DNA from: Prorocentrum cordatum
Lineage: Eukaryota; Sar; Dinophyceae; Prorocentrales; Prorocentraceae
Length of the DNA stretch: 64,000 bases
Reading direction: 5' to 3'
Assembly: GCA_963575745.1 (NCBI GenBank)
Contig: CAUYUJ010004592.1
Location: forward strand, 283,040-347,039
This document shows positions 9,746 to 21,480 of the stretch, in pieces. Position numbers and translations under genes: made by a program. The notes under the pieces are model-generated. The model saw only the letters and a program-made list of their open reading frames with translations, was not told where the DNA came from and ran no database searches. Positions within the stretch are counted from its first letter, which is position 1. Each line of letters starts with the position of its first letter.

Positions 9746-11206
9746 CTCTCCAACCAACTGTGCATGTACCTTTAGAGAGGTTGGCGGTCTATACAGTCGC
9801 TGGCTCTCAGTGGTGATCTATACACCTCCAACTTTCTGCCCTGAGGCCCACGAGCACAATCAATTGGCGGATGGAAGCGGGAAAACATGGAATTGGCCAG
9901 GGCTACAACAAATGTTCCAAGTAAAGCGCGATGCACGTGGGACGTGCTGCAGGCCCAAAACGGAATTTGAACCAATGATCGGCGACACTGGGGAAACTGC
10001 GGGGCTGGTCTTGGTCTCTGTTTTCCGCTTGCCTGCACGATGTACCACCTCAAACACTCTTCCATCCGCCCCGACAGCATATCCCCAGAAGAAAGAAGGA
10101 GCGGGGATGAGGGGAACGGGGATAGGGGAGAGGCGGGGGATCGGATCGGCACGACTGGGGCTCAAGATCTTCTGGCTGAAATAAGTTGACCGATGCCTTG
10201 CAAATAATCATGAATGCTGGGAAATCTGGCACGCAACACAGCGCCCCCGCTGGCTGGCCGTCCCCTGCCTACTCCACCGACCGACTGCTCTGGCTTCTTC
10301 AGCCACCAGCCCTCCTGCTCACCCTCGACTTCCCCATTCACCATCGGCAAACGGCTGATCGCGGTGTCACGAAAAAACGGCGCGCACACGTTTATCATCG
10401 ATGAAAACAAACGGCAACACGCCACGCTTGACGACCATGGCAGCACATCGGACGCGCGAGAACCACAGGGGCACACCATCGCAAGCTGTAATGCGTTATC
10501 TCTGGACACAGCCCGGAAACGCAGGGCAGAGGAACGCAAGGAAGAGGGAGTCAGGCGCAGTCATGTCTGCACGCAGAAGGCGCGGGCGGAGCTCCGCGCG
10601 CGCATCCGGAGCGGGGTGGCTCACGGATCAAAAGAAGCAACAAGCAAGTGCAAGAGGCAGAGGTCGAGGACACAGTCCTCGACAGAGTGGAGGGGAAAGG
10701 AACGACATGCGCTCTGCAGGCGCGGCCACGTCACCGCATCAGCGACATCGGAGAGAACCCGCAGCGAGCGGACACCTCTAGGATGGGCTGGGGATCCGCT
10801 CGAGACACTGCAAACCGCATGGCAAATGGAAAATGGAAGAGGGGAGACAAGCGTAGATGGAGGAAGGAGGAACAGGAAACGGAGGAGGAAAGGAAAAGGA
10901 CGAAAGGAGGGGCTGAGGACGGCCATACACATGGCCACGGAGCGCGGCTGCATGTAGTAGATGGAGCCGAATGAAAAAAACCCTCTCCCCGACCCTCAAC
11001 CCCACGGTCGACTCCGTTCGGCATCCCCCCCCCTCACCCTCCACCACGGCCGACCCCGCCTGCTTCCTGAAAACTTGCGCCGTAGCCACTTTGTACAAGG
11101 GTGTTGGAGACGGAAGGGAGGAGGCATGGGGAAAGAATGGAGGACGGGAGGTGGACTCAGCTGGCGACCGCGACTGAGACCAATTCAGCTTGCACGCTGG
11201 TCCGGC
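9746..11206. other. No recognised gene
   Basis: About 1.5 kb of GC-rich sequence with several overlapping open frames of Arg/Ser/Pro-rich content in all phases, which is typical of stop-poor GC-rich DNA. No domain, signal peptide or coherent composition. A purine-rich GGAGGAAGGAGGAA run lies near 10855-10900. Confidence 0.5.
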
Positions 11207-11846
11207 TTAGCTTACGCAGCGAAATCGTGGTCCAGCATTCTGCTGGGATCCTCGCTGCATCCGAGTGATCATGTGGCCATCTTCTCCCAGTAACCCTCCG
11301 ACCGAAAAGCCGGCATGCACAAAGTGCTTGACGAAGAGGTTCCAGTACTGTGTCCACTTCACCAGCGGCCCGAAATTTATCCATTTCGGTACCTTGTGTC
11401 TCTGAACACCTTCGACGTTGAAGGTGAAGCCCCCGGCCTTCAGCTTGTCCGCCCATACCCCTGTGATGTTCACTTCCTGGAAATACGTGTCGGCACAATG
11501 TCCACCGAGGCGACGCGCGTCTGCTGCTACCACAAGCAGAGTTTCCTCGACGCGCCTACCACGTGGGATGTTGACCAATGTAACCTTGACCGGCGTCATC
11601 AGGTCGAACCGTTCACCGTGGATGACTTGCAGGTGCGGATCGCCAGTGGCCGTCGCCGAGGTCGGCGGCGTCGGGTGCGAAGTCGGAAACGTTGTACGTG
11701 AAGTCGGGGGCCGTGGAGTCTTCAATCCGCAGCTCAGCGGCCTCGAAACCGTCCCGCCCATGCACAGACGTCTGCATGAGCTGCATATCGGCGCCAACAG
11801 TGTGAGCGAGCGCAGATGCCGCCGCAAAGATCAGTCCGTGTACCAT
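11207..11846 (-). CDS. Secreted VWD-like dinoflagellate protein with one frame break
   Basis: ATG at 11846-11844 opens a signal-peptide-like N-terminus (MVHGLIFAAASALAHTVGA) and an acidic stretch to about 11660. The following frame carries TGDPHLQVIHGERFD, the start of a von Willebrand factor type D-like fold, then PRGRRVEETLLVVAADARRLGG, CADTYFQEVNITGVWAD, and a C-terminal FVKHFVHAGFSVGGLLGEDGH before a stop at 11207. I recall this block as a multicopy dinoflagellate family of unknown function. The N-terminus and the VWD part are in different frames; the change lies in 11650-11690, around the TGDPHL codons. An indel, a small intron or pseudogene decay are all possible. Codon use is GC-ending, like a host gene. 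Confidence 0.65.
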
Positions 11847-11959
11847 TGTTGCGTCGACGAAGGCCAAGAGGTGCAATAATGAATGTTCAGTGGCGATGCG
11901 AGAACACGACGAGCTTGAACCAAAGTGGCGACAATGCTGGGTATGGTAATATGAATGTT

Positions 11960-12180
11960 GATCCGCGGTTGTCCCGTGGCGTGCCCGTAATTGTTCGGTG
12001 GGCTGTCCCTTGGCTGTCCCGTGGTTGTCCCGTGGCTGTCCCGCGGTTGTCCTGATGACCCGCGGTTACCCCCGTGCTTGTCCTGCGACTGTCCCATGAG
12101 TAGATAGATAGATCTGCCACCGTGTCCATTGGCGGTTGCCTGGTGGTTGCCTCGTGTTTGTCCAGTGGTTGTCCCACTTG
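11960..12180. repeat. Minisatellite of TGTCCCGYGG units
   Basis: About a dozen degenerate 10-bp units such as TTGTCCCGTGG and CTGTCCCGCGG. The same unit in reverse complement (CCRCGGGACA) builds the larger block at 29.8-30.4 kb. Confidence 0.85.
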
Positions 12181-12309
12181 TAGCGTCCAAAACCCGGATA
12201 GCGGTGCAGTCGAACAGGCGTGTGAAACGCCTGTGGGCGACGCTTGCACGGACGCTTGAAACGATGTCTGGGGAGCTCGCACGCTCGAGACAAGAGATTC
12301 GCAGTAGCC

Positions 12310-12660
12310 CTGTAGCCCTGGAAGGGCTTCGAAAGAGCGGCGGAAAGGCTTCCCGGAAGCGTATTGGGAACGAAGAGGAAAACGCTCTCGGGACAAGCTG
12401 CAGCCTCACAGGAGGCGCTGCGAGGTTTCCTGCCCGGCGCCTCAAACTCTGGGGCTACCCTGTGCTGCCGCCTTCTTATATGAAATCCTCTTAGCTTTCA
12501 GAAGGCTATCCAGGAAGAAAAGGAGCTTCGCAAAAGCTCCCACGGGGCACTGAAGGAGCTGCGGAAAGACTTCCAGCACGCGTATTTGGAACGAGTAAGA
12601 AAACGCCTCTGGGACAAGCTGCGATCTCACAGGAGGCGCTGAGAGGATGCCCGTTTGGAT
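12310..12660. repeat. Two about 125-bp direct repeats
   Basis: 12310-12435 and 12535-12660 share a core from CTGAAGG/CTGGAAGGGCT through GCGGAAAG, CTTCC, CGTATT, GGAACGA, AAAACGC, GGGACAAGCTG and CACAGGAGGCGCTG. They are about 225 bp apart and diverged. No gene is recognised in either. Confidence 0.65.
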
Positions 12661-12689
12661 CTGGCCCCTCTTCCCTCCTCCCTCATCCG

Positions 12690-12910
12690 CCTCGAAGCCC
12701 AAAAATTCCAGGATGCCTCAGGCGAAACGCGTGGGACCACCTCGCAAGCACCAGGCCGGAGGCCAGAGTTGCGAGGACGTCTCAGGCGAAACGGGCCAGA
12801 CCACCTCGCGCGCGGCGTCTTGGAGCCCAAAAGTGCAAAACATGTCTTCTGCGAAACGGGCCGGACCATCTCGCGCGCGGCAAAACAAACGGCCGAAGCG
12901 GGCGAAACGC
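12690..12910. repeat. Three diverged tandem units with GCGAAACGGGCC core
   Basis: Units of about 70-75 bp contain GTCTCAGGCGAAACG, GGCCAGACCACCTCGC and a CGCGCGGC tail. The GATGTCTC...GCGAAACGG core recurs at 9516-9540, so it is a dispersed family. Confidence 0.65.
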
Positions 12911-13109
12911 GCACGGCCCTTTTCCTGCCGTTTGAAAAATTCAACTGGAACGTGAAAGCGGACAAAAAAACAGGAGCTCCCAAAAACACGTCAAGACTGC
13001 CCCGGGATTGGAACTTAGGGCGCGGCCTCACCGACCCTTGGCAAACCATTCTGGTTTGCTGGGGGTCGCTTTGGCCGCTCCTGAAAACTGGACAGGTGGG
13101 GAGACAATA

Positions 13110-13255
13110 GGGAAACCAAGCGTTACCGATACTGCTGCTCCCCTGACCTTTCCCGGGGTGCGCTCTGACCCGGATTTCAAGGCGAATCCAACGGTACCGA
13201 CGAGGGGTTCCCAGCAGGCCGAACAAAATTAGGCGGGGGAAAATGACAAATATCG
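13110..13255. repeat. Dispersed repeat, related copy at 17430-17530
   Basis: GGGGA...GGGAAACCAAGCG, ACCGATACTGCTGC and CCGGGGTGCG recur in the same order at 17436-17505. Purpose unknown; about 110 bp of similarity. Confidence 0.5.
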
Positions 13256-13554
13256 GTACTTTGCCATCCTCCGAAAACGTACGGCGACGGAGCCAATAAA
13301 CCAGCTGCGCTGGAACCGGCAAGCACGCTGCCAAGATGGAGCGGCCAAGTACCCGTCGGTCGGGAGAAGTAGGTCGAACCATGCAGTAGGACGGCATAGG
13401 AAATGGATGTGATTTCTGCCCGCCCCCTGAAGATGAAGCAAAAGGGAAAAACGCTCGTTGATTGGGGTAGGAAGGCGCCTAGAAATATATAAGACTTGCG
13501 CGTCCACCGACCCGCGTGTTTCGAAGAAGAAACAACGGCACAAACGTAACTTTT

Positions 13555-13664
13555 GGCGTTCCGGGCGGATTTCCTCTGGCGCGCTCCGCGCGCCAGAGGA
13601 TTGGGCGTCGGAACCGCCGCCGGGGGGGGCCCAACGCGGATCCACGAGATCCGCGCGGAGTGCC
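13555..13664. mobile_element. Inverted-repeat element, CCGCGCGGAT family
   Basis: Left end GGCGTTCCGGGCGGATTTCC and right end GATCCGCGCGGAGTGCC are diverged inverted copies of about 24 bp. A strong inner palindrome, CTCTGGCGCGC/GCGCGCCAGAG, follows the left end. A second copy lies at 23545-23674 and a partial one at 43618-43643. No open frame of its own. Confidence 0.65.
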
Positions 13665-15629
13665 AACAATTTATGTATATGGCGTGTTTTCTCATTCGCG
13701 TAGGACCTGCCGTGTTCGGGGGGACGCAAAACTCGGTGCGTAAGGCCTGTTACTGTAGAGAGGGTCATGTAACAAACGTTGAAACACAGTTTATGCCCAT
13801 CTACGCATATGTGGTCTGGCCAGGCGGGGCAGCGTCAACGCGACGCCGCGGAGCGTCGTGGACTCGAGCATTTGGCTTGAAAACGCGCCGCGCCCGACTA
13901 CCCAAATCATGGAATCCTGCAACCGGTCACTGTGTTCTGTGGGGGTGCACGGACACGCGGAACACTGATCAGCTAAGCGTGAGTTGGTGCCCGCCTCGCC
14001 CTCGTGCCCCATCCCCCGCCTCCTCCCGATCTCGTTTCGTTTTGGGCCCAACCTCCTCCTGCCCCTCCGACCACCCCCACTCTTCATACTGCCCCTCATC
14101 CACACTGTCAACCCCCATGTGCCAGTTCATGTCGGTCCTCGTCCTCCCCCGCCGGATGAGTTCCCAATCGTCCACATGCCTGCCGTCCTCCCATCCTCTA
14201 CGCCCTAATGCAGACCATCACCCCCCCTTCTGCACCCCCCCGCCCCCCTCGCCGCCGCGATGCTGACGCGGATGATGCAGCTCCTCCTGGGCCGATTTCC
14301 CCCATCTCGCCCTGCCCCTTTCATCCCGGGTCCCTGCGCCACCCCTCCAATCGAAACCCTACATTCAAATTGCACACCATCCCCAGCCCCCCGCGCCTCT
14401 GCGCTCCCAGACCATGGCCCCCTCCTAGTCTTCTCGGGAGATCCGCGGAAACTCCCACCCAGTGAGCACTCCAGCGACCGGCGCGCAACATATGCACACT
14501 TGGAGACACGAGCTGTGTATTTCGACCGCGCACAATGTCCCCATGGACCAGCCGAAAGGGAAAATCGAAAGTTCCCGCCCAATCAGCACCACCCGCGAAG
14601 GGCACATTCCAAATACATATGTGTACACAGATCACACCACGATCTGTGTAAACAGTGGACCCACACACGGAAATACACAGTTGAAGACACCAACTGTGTA
14701 CACAGATCAAACCCTTGATCTGTGTATTTCGAAAAACTATACGCTCGCCACCTCAAGGGCGCCACCCCGACTTGTCCAACCCAAAACCAAGGTCGACATG
14801 CCCAGCTCGGAAGGAATGCGAATACACACTTCCCTGGCCCAGGGCGCCGCCGATGGCGCTGCAAATGCACGCTTCCCTGGCCACGGTGAAATGCGGCACC
14901 AAAGCGGCCCCAAACGGCCCGAAAACGTCCCAAAAAAAACCCGAAGGAACCCCAACAAGGCCACATAGCAGTCCGAGAATACGAGAGGTGTCACATGTCA
15001 CGGACCTCTTAACACTCAAAGCCCCACGCGTCGCCATACAAACCGCCGCGCTGGCAAGGGGTCGGACCTTGCCGCAGGCACCAGTACATTTACAGGTTAG
15101 CGATATTAGTGTGCTTGGCGGCCGTGCCGCCCGCGTTTGGAGTGCGCCCCGAACACATGCATTCGCAATCCCCTCTGTTTGGTTGCACCGCAGTGCTCGG
15201 GTATCGAAAGGGCGGTATGCCGCCAATACGGGCACGCGGCATCAGGGACTTCACCTCCCTTCCTCGCACAAGGAGGGAAGATGAGGTAGGACGACGGACG
15301 GTGGAGCAGGGAGGCAAAGAGGAACGAGGAATAATAGGGGAGGTGGAAGGGGGCGCTACCCCGCCCGAGCCGCGAACGCTTTCGACACCATCCAGGGGGG
15401 GGGAAGAAAGAGTGGGTGAGGAGCAAGGGCGAGGACGACGACCGGAAGCAAACCGGCCTCGGTCCGCGTATAGCCATACGCTTGCGATTTGGGTGCGCGC
15501 GGATTCTTCGAGGCGTTTCAACCCGGACCCATGCTGAATTCACTGATTCCTCCAAGCTGTGTAAACACTTTGTTTTCTGTACCCCCTCCTATACAACTGC
15601 CTCATAGCAGAGGGGCAGTGGATTCCAAC
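13665..15629. other. No recognised gene; repeat of TGTGTACACAGATC
   Basis: Roughly 2 kb without a coherent coding signal; CT-rich to about 14.4 kb. Between about 14505 and 14735 several copies of ACTGTGTA, TGTGTACACAGATC and GATCTGTGTA occur in both orientations, forming a short palindromic cluster. Confidence 0.45.
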
Positions 15630-15863
15630 GGGGGACTCGGGTAAGCCTGACGGGGCCATCATGAAAATGACGAGACCCAATCTAACATTTGACGCGACCT
15701 CCCGCTGCAAATATCCCATGAAAACTGGACCGTCAAACTCCAGGATGCGCTCGTCAAAAACTTCGGCAAACCCGGTTGACGATGCGCTATTCAAAACCCA
15801 AGATGCGCTCTTCAAGACTTCGGCAAACCCGAGTCCCGGCTTACTCGAGCCTCACGTTTCCCC
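15630..15863. mobile_element. MITE of the CGTAAGACYCGGG family, with internal duplication
   Basis: Shares with the copy at 16565-16766 the run AAGCCTGACGGGGCCATCAT-GAAAAT, the CTCCCGCTGCAAA block and a right end ACTCGAGCCTCACGTTTCCCC. The left arm has lost its ACGTAAG part. An inner piece with GATGCGCT and ACTTCGGCAAACCCG is duplicated, making this copy about 30 bp longer. Confidence 0.65.
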
Positions 15864-16564
15864 GACCTGTGCCGCCTCCCGGGCCCACGGCGCGCGGGCC
15901 CGCGAAGAAAGAGCCCCGCCTGCCGGCATCGCCGCTGCGGCCCCCGCCGGCGGGGCTGGCGGTGGCGCCTGCGGACGGACGAGCGCGGCGGGCGGAGTCT
16001 GGCGCGCAGCCACGGCGGGCGCCCCACCCCTGCCGTCGAACCCCAAGGGCTGGCGCTTCTCAGCGTGGAGGGAGGCGGATCCCGAGGGAGGCGGGTCCTG
16101 ACCCCAGGGCCTCCCCCAAAGGCGAGGCCTCCACCATCCCGAGCCGTCTTCGGACGGTCCCAGGGCCCGTGGAGGGCCCCGAGAACCCAGGCAACGGAGA
16201 GAAACCTCACAGGACCCGTCCGCTCTCAGGACCCCTGTCCCCCTATGGCGAGCTTCGCCCAAGAGGCCCTCTGTGTTTCGCCGGCGCATCCACCACCCGG
16301 TAGATCAGCTTCGCACCCATTCCATTCCATTCCCTTCCTCCCCGGCCCGTGTCCCCTTTCCTCGTCCTTGCCCAACCCCGTCGCCCTCGTCCTTGTCCTC
16401 ACCGTCGCCGTCGCCGTCGCCCTTGCTTCCAGCCACGCCTTCTTGTCGCCTCTCCTCGACCTCGACCTCGTCGTCCTTGGTCGTCGTCGAGCTCGTCCTC
16501 CATTCTCGACCTCGTCGATCGTCATCGCCCTCATCATCGTCTCCGTCCTCGTCGCCCACGTCTT
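15864..16564. other. No recognised gene; GC-rich then TCGTCG/CCGTCG tract
   Basis: GC-rich DNA with all frames open in places. A TCCTCGTCG/CGTCGCCG trinucleotide-rich tract runs about 16330-16560. The open frames are composition artefacts. Confidence 0.5.
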
Positions 16565-16766
16565 GGGGAGACGTAAGACTCGGGTTCCGAGGACTAGGGT
16601 TGGCCTGACGGGGCCATCATGAAAATAATGAGACTCAATCTGAACTTTTACGCGAACTCCCGCTGCAAACATCAAAAAAAAAACTGAGCCGTCGAAATCC
16701 AGGACGAGAACTTCAAAAAGCGTTGGCAAATCCGAGTTCCCGCGCACTCAGATCTTACGTTTCCCC
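16565..16766. mobile_element. MITE of the CGTAAGACYCGGG family, near-intact
   Basis: A 202-bp element. The left end GGGGAGACGTAAGACTCGGG and right end CTCAGATCTTACGTTTCCCC are imperfect inverted repeats of about 20 bp. Inside are GGGGCCATCATGAAAAT and CTCCCGCTGCAAACATC, shared by all copies (15630, 26041, 44946). An A10 run follows. No target duplication is evident. Confidence 0.75.
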
Positions 16767-18214
16767 GAACGCCGTCCGTGTCGTCGGCCTCGCCGTCGCC
16801 GCCGCCGCCGCTATAGCGCCGTCGCTGCCGCCGGCCGGGCGCGGCCGCGGCACCTTCGGCAGCCGCTGGCTGCGGGCCCAGGGTGATGAGCCTGGGGCGT
16901 GCGCGCGCGTGGCGCTGTCGCGCGACGTCGCGTCCGCCGTCGGCGCCGCCGTTGCGGGCCCAACGCGGAGGAGGAGGCACAGGTCTCCAGCTGTGCCTGT
17001 TTTTCCTTGCCGTCCAACGGGTGACTCAACGACGCCGCTGGACATCCTTTGGCACCAGATGCGCGGTAGCGACGGACGTTGGCCGCGGCCCGGGGAGGGG
17101 AATGCGACGACCGAATTGTCGAAGTTGTCGGGCCTGCAGGCCCAGAGGCGGGGCGAGCGAGGCTGGCTGGCTATAGCACAGAGGCGGCCCCTGTGCATGT
17201 CTCGATGGCGACGCACAGACCCCGCGCGACCAGGGCAGGAGAGCCCAGAATCGAATCGATAAATCGGATCGGCGATCGAAATGTATCGGATCCTCAGAAA
17301 TCGGCAGCCGAGTCGGGAGATGTCGAATCCTCTACTGGGACGTCGAAACCAGATCGGAATCCCGACTCGAATCGAATCATAATCCTAAGCCATCGACATC
17401 GAATTGAATCGGAGTCGAATTGAGCCCTGCAGGGGGACACTGGGGAAGCCAAGGGGTACCGATACCGCTGCCCCCCAGACATCTACCGGGGTGCGTTCCT
17501 GACCAGGCTTTCGGGGCGGATCTGGCGGTGGCCATGAGAGCCTTCCATGAGGCCCAAGAAGGACTCATGCATGGGCCTCCCATGAGGCCCATGAGGCCCA
17601 GAACCCAGGCATCCGACGTCATGATTTGTTCATTACGTCGACCCTTGGAGGTCTCGACCCATTCCCCTGGACCGGTTTCTCATCCTGAATTGCTTTTTGA
17701 CGGTCTCGAGGGCCGCCCAAAGGCACCCAGAGGCCGAAAATGGCAAAACACCTCCCGTCGTGATTGTGTCATGACTCGAGGGGGTCTGGGGATGGCGGCA
17801 TCGGTGCCTGTCCTTCCTCTGACACACCCCGGGCGGCGAGGGGGGGGGCCAGAGCCGCAGCTCTCGTTCCGACCGCAGCCCCATCCCAGGCGCGCGAGGG
17901 GCACCCCGCCGCGGGCCCGCGAAGCGGGGCGGGGTCACGCGGCGTGAGAAGACCCACGCGTGTCCGCGGGCCTCGAGCGCCTCGACCCTACCATGTGCAG
18001 GGCTGGTGGTGAGGATGCGCGATGAGGATGCCAAGGCCTCGCTTGCCCATGTCGAGGCTCTTCGAGCGGGGCTGGCCATCGAGAGGGGCTGGAGGTTGGA
18101 CCGAGGAGGCAGAGATGCAAGGGTTACCCTCCATCCTTCCCATCGGTTTCGACTGTGTACCGTTGCTGCTTGGCTCGACGATCTTAGAGGCCGCGCAAGC
18201 TCTGGTCTGAGGCA
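16767..18214. other. No recognised gene; AATCGGATCGG-type repeats at 17240-17420
   Basis: GC-rich sequence with CGCCGCCGTCG-like runs early on. 17240-17420 is a degenerate series of GAATCGGATCGG and GAATCGAATC words; a similar series lies at 19665-19890. A repeat shared with 13.1 kb lies at 17430-17530. No gene. Confidence 0.5.
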
Positions 18215-18560
18215 GTCCAAGCGGGCCCCAAGATGGCCCCGAGAGGGCCCCAGGATGGCCCGAGATGCGACCCACTCGGCCCAGAACGGCCGACTAGACT
18301 CCCAGGCCAGCTCGGCCCTCGATGGTCTGCAGAGGGCCCATCGACGGAGCAGAGAGGCTTTCCAGGCGGCCTCCGAAGGCGCCAGGCGGCCCCAGAGAGC
18401 CCCGAGATAGCCCCGAGAGAGCGCCCAGGGAGGCCCCGAGATGGCCCCAGGCGGCCTCCGAGGGCCCCCAGGGAGCCATCCCGCGTCTTCCCCCAGCGGT
18501 TCCCTGACACCTCGGGTAACACACACACACACCACACACACACACACCACACTAACATTG
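18215..18560. repeat. GGCCCCGAGA minisatellite and ACACC microsatellite
   Basis: 18215-18480 holds degenerate GGCCCCGAGAGAG/GATGGCCC units, related to the CCAAGAGGCC arrays elsewhere. 18519-18555 is (CA)n with ACC interruptions. Confidence 0.75.
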
Positions 18561-20094
18561 CCGCTCTGACGCCTAAGATTCCACCACGCAGGCGTTTCCA
18601 GAGCGTCTTCGACACTCTATGTATATATCCACTCCGTCCTCCTCCCCACCGCGTTTCAATGTTCCCCCTCCACTTTCCACTCTTCCTCGCTTTTCCCACC
18701 ATCCGTCTCCCATGCTGTCCCCCCGCACTCTCCATGCTCCCCCGTTCACCTCCTTCCCATCGTTTGCAGTTCCGCCGGCGTCGCCGTCGCCGCAAGTCGT
18801 CGCGGCTGGCGTCGCCGCTGGCGTCTTTCGAGTTTCTGTCGGCATCACCACCGCCGTCATCGCCGCCGCGGCAGACGCCGACGCCGCCCAGGCCATCGCC
18901 ACAGGCCGCCGTCGCCGCCATCGTCGTCACCGTCGTCGTCGCCGCCGTCGTCGGCGCCACTGGCGAGGTCGGCGGCGGCGGCGGCTGCGTTGCAAGGCAG
19001 GCGCGGGCTGCGGCGGCGACGGCAGCGGAGGCGGATGCCGCGCGCGGGCGGCCGGCCGGCCAAAGAACCCGTCCGCGCTCGCGGAGTCGCCGCCTGAGGG
19101 GTCGTCGCCGTGTCGCCGGAAAGCGTCGTCGCCCTTCTCCCGAAGGTGTTAGGCGATCTTCGGAGGCTTCCGGGGGGGGGGCTCTCGTGCAACCAAAAGG
19201 CTGCACATGTCTCCCGTGGGCGGCGGGCCCCGCGGGGGGGGCAGAGGGGTCAGGCCTTCTCAGAGGCGGCGGGGCCTCTCAGAAGCCCTCGCGCCTGCTG
19301 AGAAGCCGTCTGTGGCTTCGGAGGCGGCCTACATCGGGGATGGACAGAGACCCCTTTAGCAAAACGTGGTTTAGTGAAAACGACCCCGGGCCCAAACCTG
19401 GTGGGCGCAAGCCTGGAAAATGACGGCCGCGGCGCCCTCTCGATAACCAAAAACGGACAATTCACTAATCGACGTGTCAGGGTGGGGGCTCTGCCCACCC
19501 CCGACTACAAGAGGCTTCTCAGAAGGCGGGAGGGCCTCTCAGAAGCCCCGCCGCCTGAGAAGGCCTGCCTCCTTCTGCCTTCCCGCCCAGGCGCACCGCC
19601 GATCCCAGTTCCGGTTAGCACGCGCTCCCAAACAGGTCGGGGGCAGGATCCCCCAGCATCACATCGAGAAACCGGATCGGATCGGAAGGCGCGCCGGGTT
19701 GGGCAGCATCGGCACAACGTCTGGAACCGAATCAGATCGACCGTGCCGGGACGCACAACAACGCCATGCAAACGCTGAGCCGAATCGGCTCGAAGGAACA
19801 TCGGCATCGAATCGGATCGGTACCGAGCCAGCCCGAAGCAACATCGGGCCGGCCCGAATCGGTATCGAACCGGACCGGTTGGACCGAAATGGACCCAGGT
19901 CTGCGGTCGATTCTGCGTCGTCGTCGGCGGCGGCAACGTCGCGATAGATTGGTGTGATCGTCCATCGTCGGCGGAACGGGCATCTGCGCCCAAGGTGTCG
20001 CGGCCTGAGGGCTCGTCGCCGTCGTCGCCAAGGGCGTGTCGTCGTCGTTGTGGTCGTCCCCAGGGGAGCAGTCGGCTGCGAGCGAGGGGGGGGA
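18561..20094. other. No recognised gene; trinucleotide tracts and AGGCCTTCTCAGA repeats
   Basis: GCCGTCGTCG tracts at about 18775-19130. Two partial copies of a palindromic AGGCCTTCTCAGA/AGAAGCC repeat lie at about 19250-19330 and 19505-19590; the fuller forms are at 20095-20265 and in the hydrolase gene near 56.1 kb. AATCGGATCGG words occur at 19665-19890. The long open frames here are GC artefacts. Confidence 0.55.
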
Positions 20095-20450
20095 GCGAGG
20101 AGAAGGCCTTATCAGAAGGCGGCCAGACTTCTCAGAAGCACTCGCGCCTTCCGAGAAGTGGTCTGTGTCTTCGGGGTAAGCCTAAAAAACTTCTCGGAAG
20201 GCTGTGGGACTTCCGAGGCTGCTGAGAAGGCCTTCCCCTTCTCACTTCCCCCCCAGGCTCGCCGCCGAAGCATGGGGGGACGAGGCGGAAGGCAGGGCGC
20301 AGGGAGGAGCGAAGGGACGGGAAGAGGGAAGGGGCAGAAGGGCAGGGGTTGATGAGAGGGGAGGGGGTGGAGCAGAGGACGGGCGCCGTCTGCTTCTCCT
20401 TCCCACTTCCCCCCCAGGCTCGCCGCAGAAGCACGGGGGGGACGAGGCGG
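20095..20450. mobile_element. Inverted-repeat element related to the one inside the hydrolase gene
   Basis: Contains AGAAGGCCTTATCAGAAGGCGG, CTTCTCAGAAG, GTGTCTTCGGGGTAAGCC, CTGAGAAGGCCTTCCCC and the end CTTCCCCCCCAGGCTCGCCG, in the same order as 56080-56238. A second end-like copy, CACTTCCCCCCCAGGCTCGCCG, lies at 20403-20425. No open frame; boundaries approximate. Confidence 0.55.
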
Positions 20451-21480
20451 AGGGGTGGATGAAGGGGGGGGCGGAGAGGGGAAGGCAGGGCGTGGGGAGG
20501 AGCGAAGTGACGGGGGGAGGGAAAGGGCAGAAGGGGAGGGGTTAATGAGAAGGGAGGGGGTGGGACAGAGGACGGGGGCCTTCTTCGACGATCGACGATG
20601 CTGCCATCGACGATCCCGGTCGACGATCCCGACGTCGCTGACGCTGACGCCGACGCCGACAACAACGATATTTACGACCCTCACGACGCCAACGCGGTCA
20701 TCGACGACGACGGGAAAGGCCAGCCGATGCAACGCTGCAAGCATCGACGACGACTGCAGCAGCGGCGACGATGAGGCCGCAATCGACGACGACGACGACG
20801 ACGATGGCAGCGGCGGAGTCGATGAGGCCGGCATCGACGATGGCGACGACGACGACGAAGACGACGATGACGACGACAGCGACGACGTCGACGAACAGCG
20901 CGGCCGACGGTTGCGGCCGACGGGCGAGGCAACGCGCGCGCCTTCGGCCCGCCGGCCCGCGCCAGAGCCCGTGGCCCTGGCCAGGCCTGCGGAGCGGCGC
21001 GGGCCGCCGGGGCGTCGTCGTGCACGACCGCAGCGACAACGCCGTCGTGGCCGCTTTCGCCGCCGCCGTCGTCACCGGCGACGTTGCAGCCGCCGCCGCC
21101 GCCGTCGCCGTCGTCGTCGCCGCCGCCGCCGACGCCGCCCACACCGTCGCCGAGGGCCACGTTGACGACGGCGTCAACGCCAGCTTCGTCGCCGCCGTCG
21201 GCAGCGTCATCGCCTCTGCCGCCGCCGTCGTCGTCCCCGTCGCCGCCGCCGCCGAAAGTCGAGGGCCGAGTGGCCGAGAGTCTCGGGGCAACAATGCTGG
21301 GCCTGCTCGGGCCTCCCGAGGCCGTCGTATGGCGCCGACGCCGCCGGCGCCTTCTCCGTGGCCGCCGCAGCCGGGACCGCTGCTGGCGGTGCCGTCGTCT
21401 TCGAGGTCGTCGCCGTCGTCGCGCACCCCTTGGCTGCTGCGTGCTTCGCCCCCGTCGCCGACGGCGTGGACGAGGACGCG
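20451..21480. repeat. Long CGA/GCC/GTC trinucleotide-rich tract
   Basis: From about 20590 to 21480 the sequence is mostly GACGACGAC, GCCGCCGTCG and related triplets, so every frame is open and gives poly-Asp, poly-Ala or poly-Arg. No evidence for a gene beyond composition. Confidence 0.7.

Noticed and set aside
18184-19423. Long open frames on both strands, rich in Arg, Ala, Pro
   Set aside because: Both strands are open at once over CCGTCG-rich DNA, with no domain or even composition.
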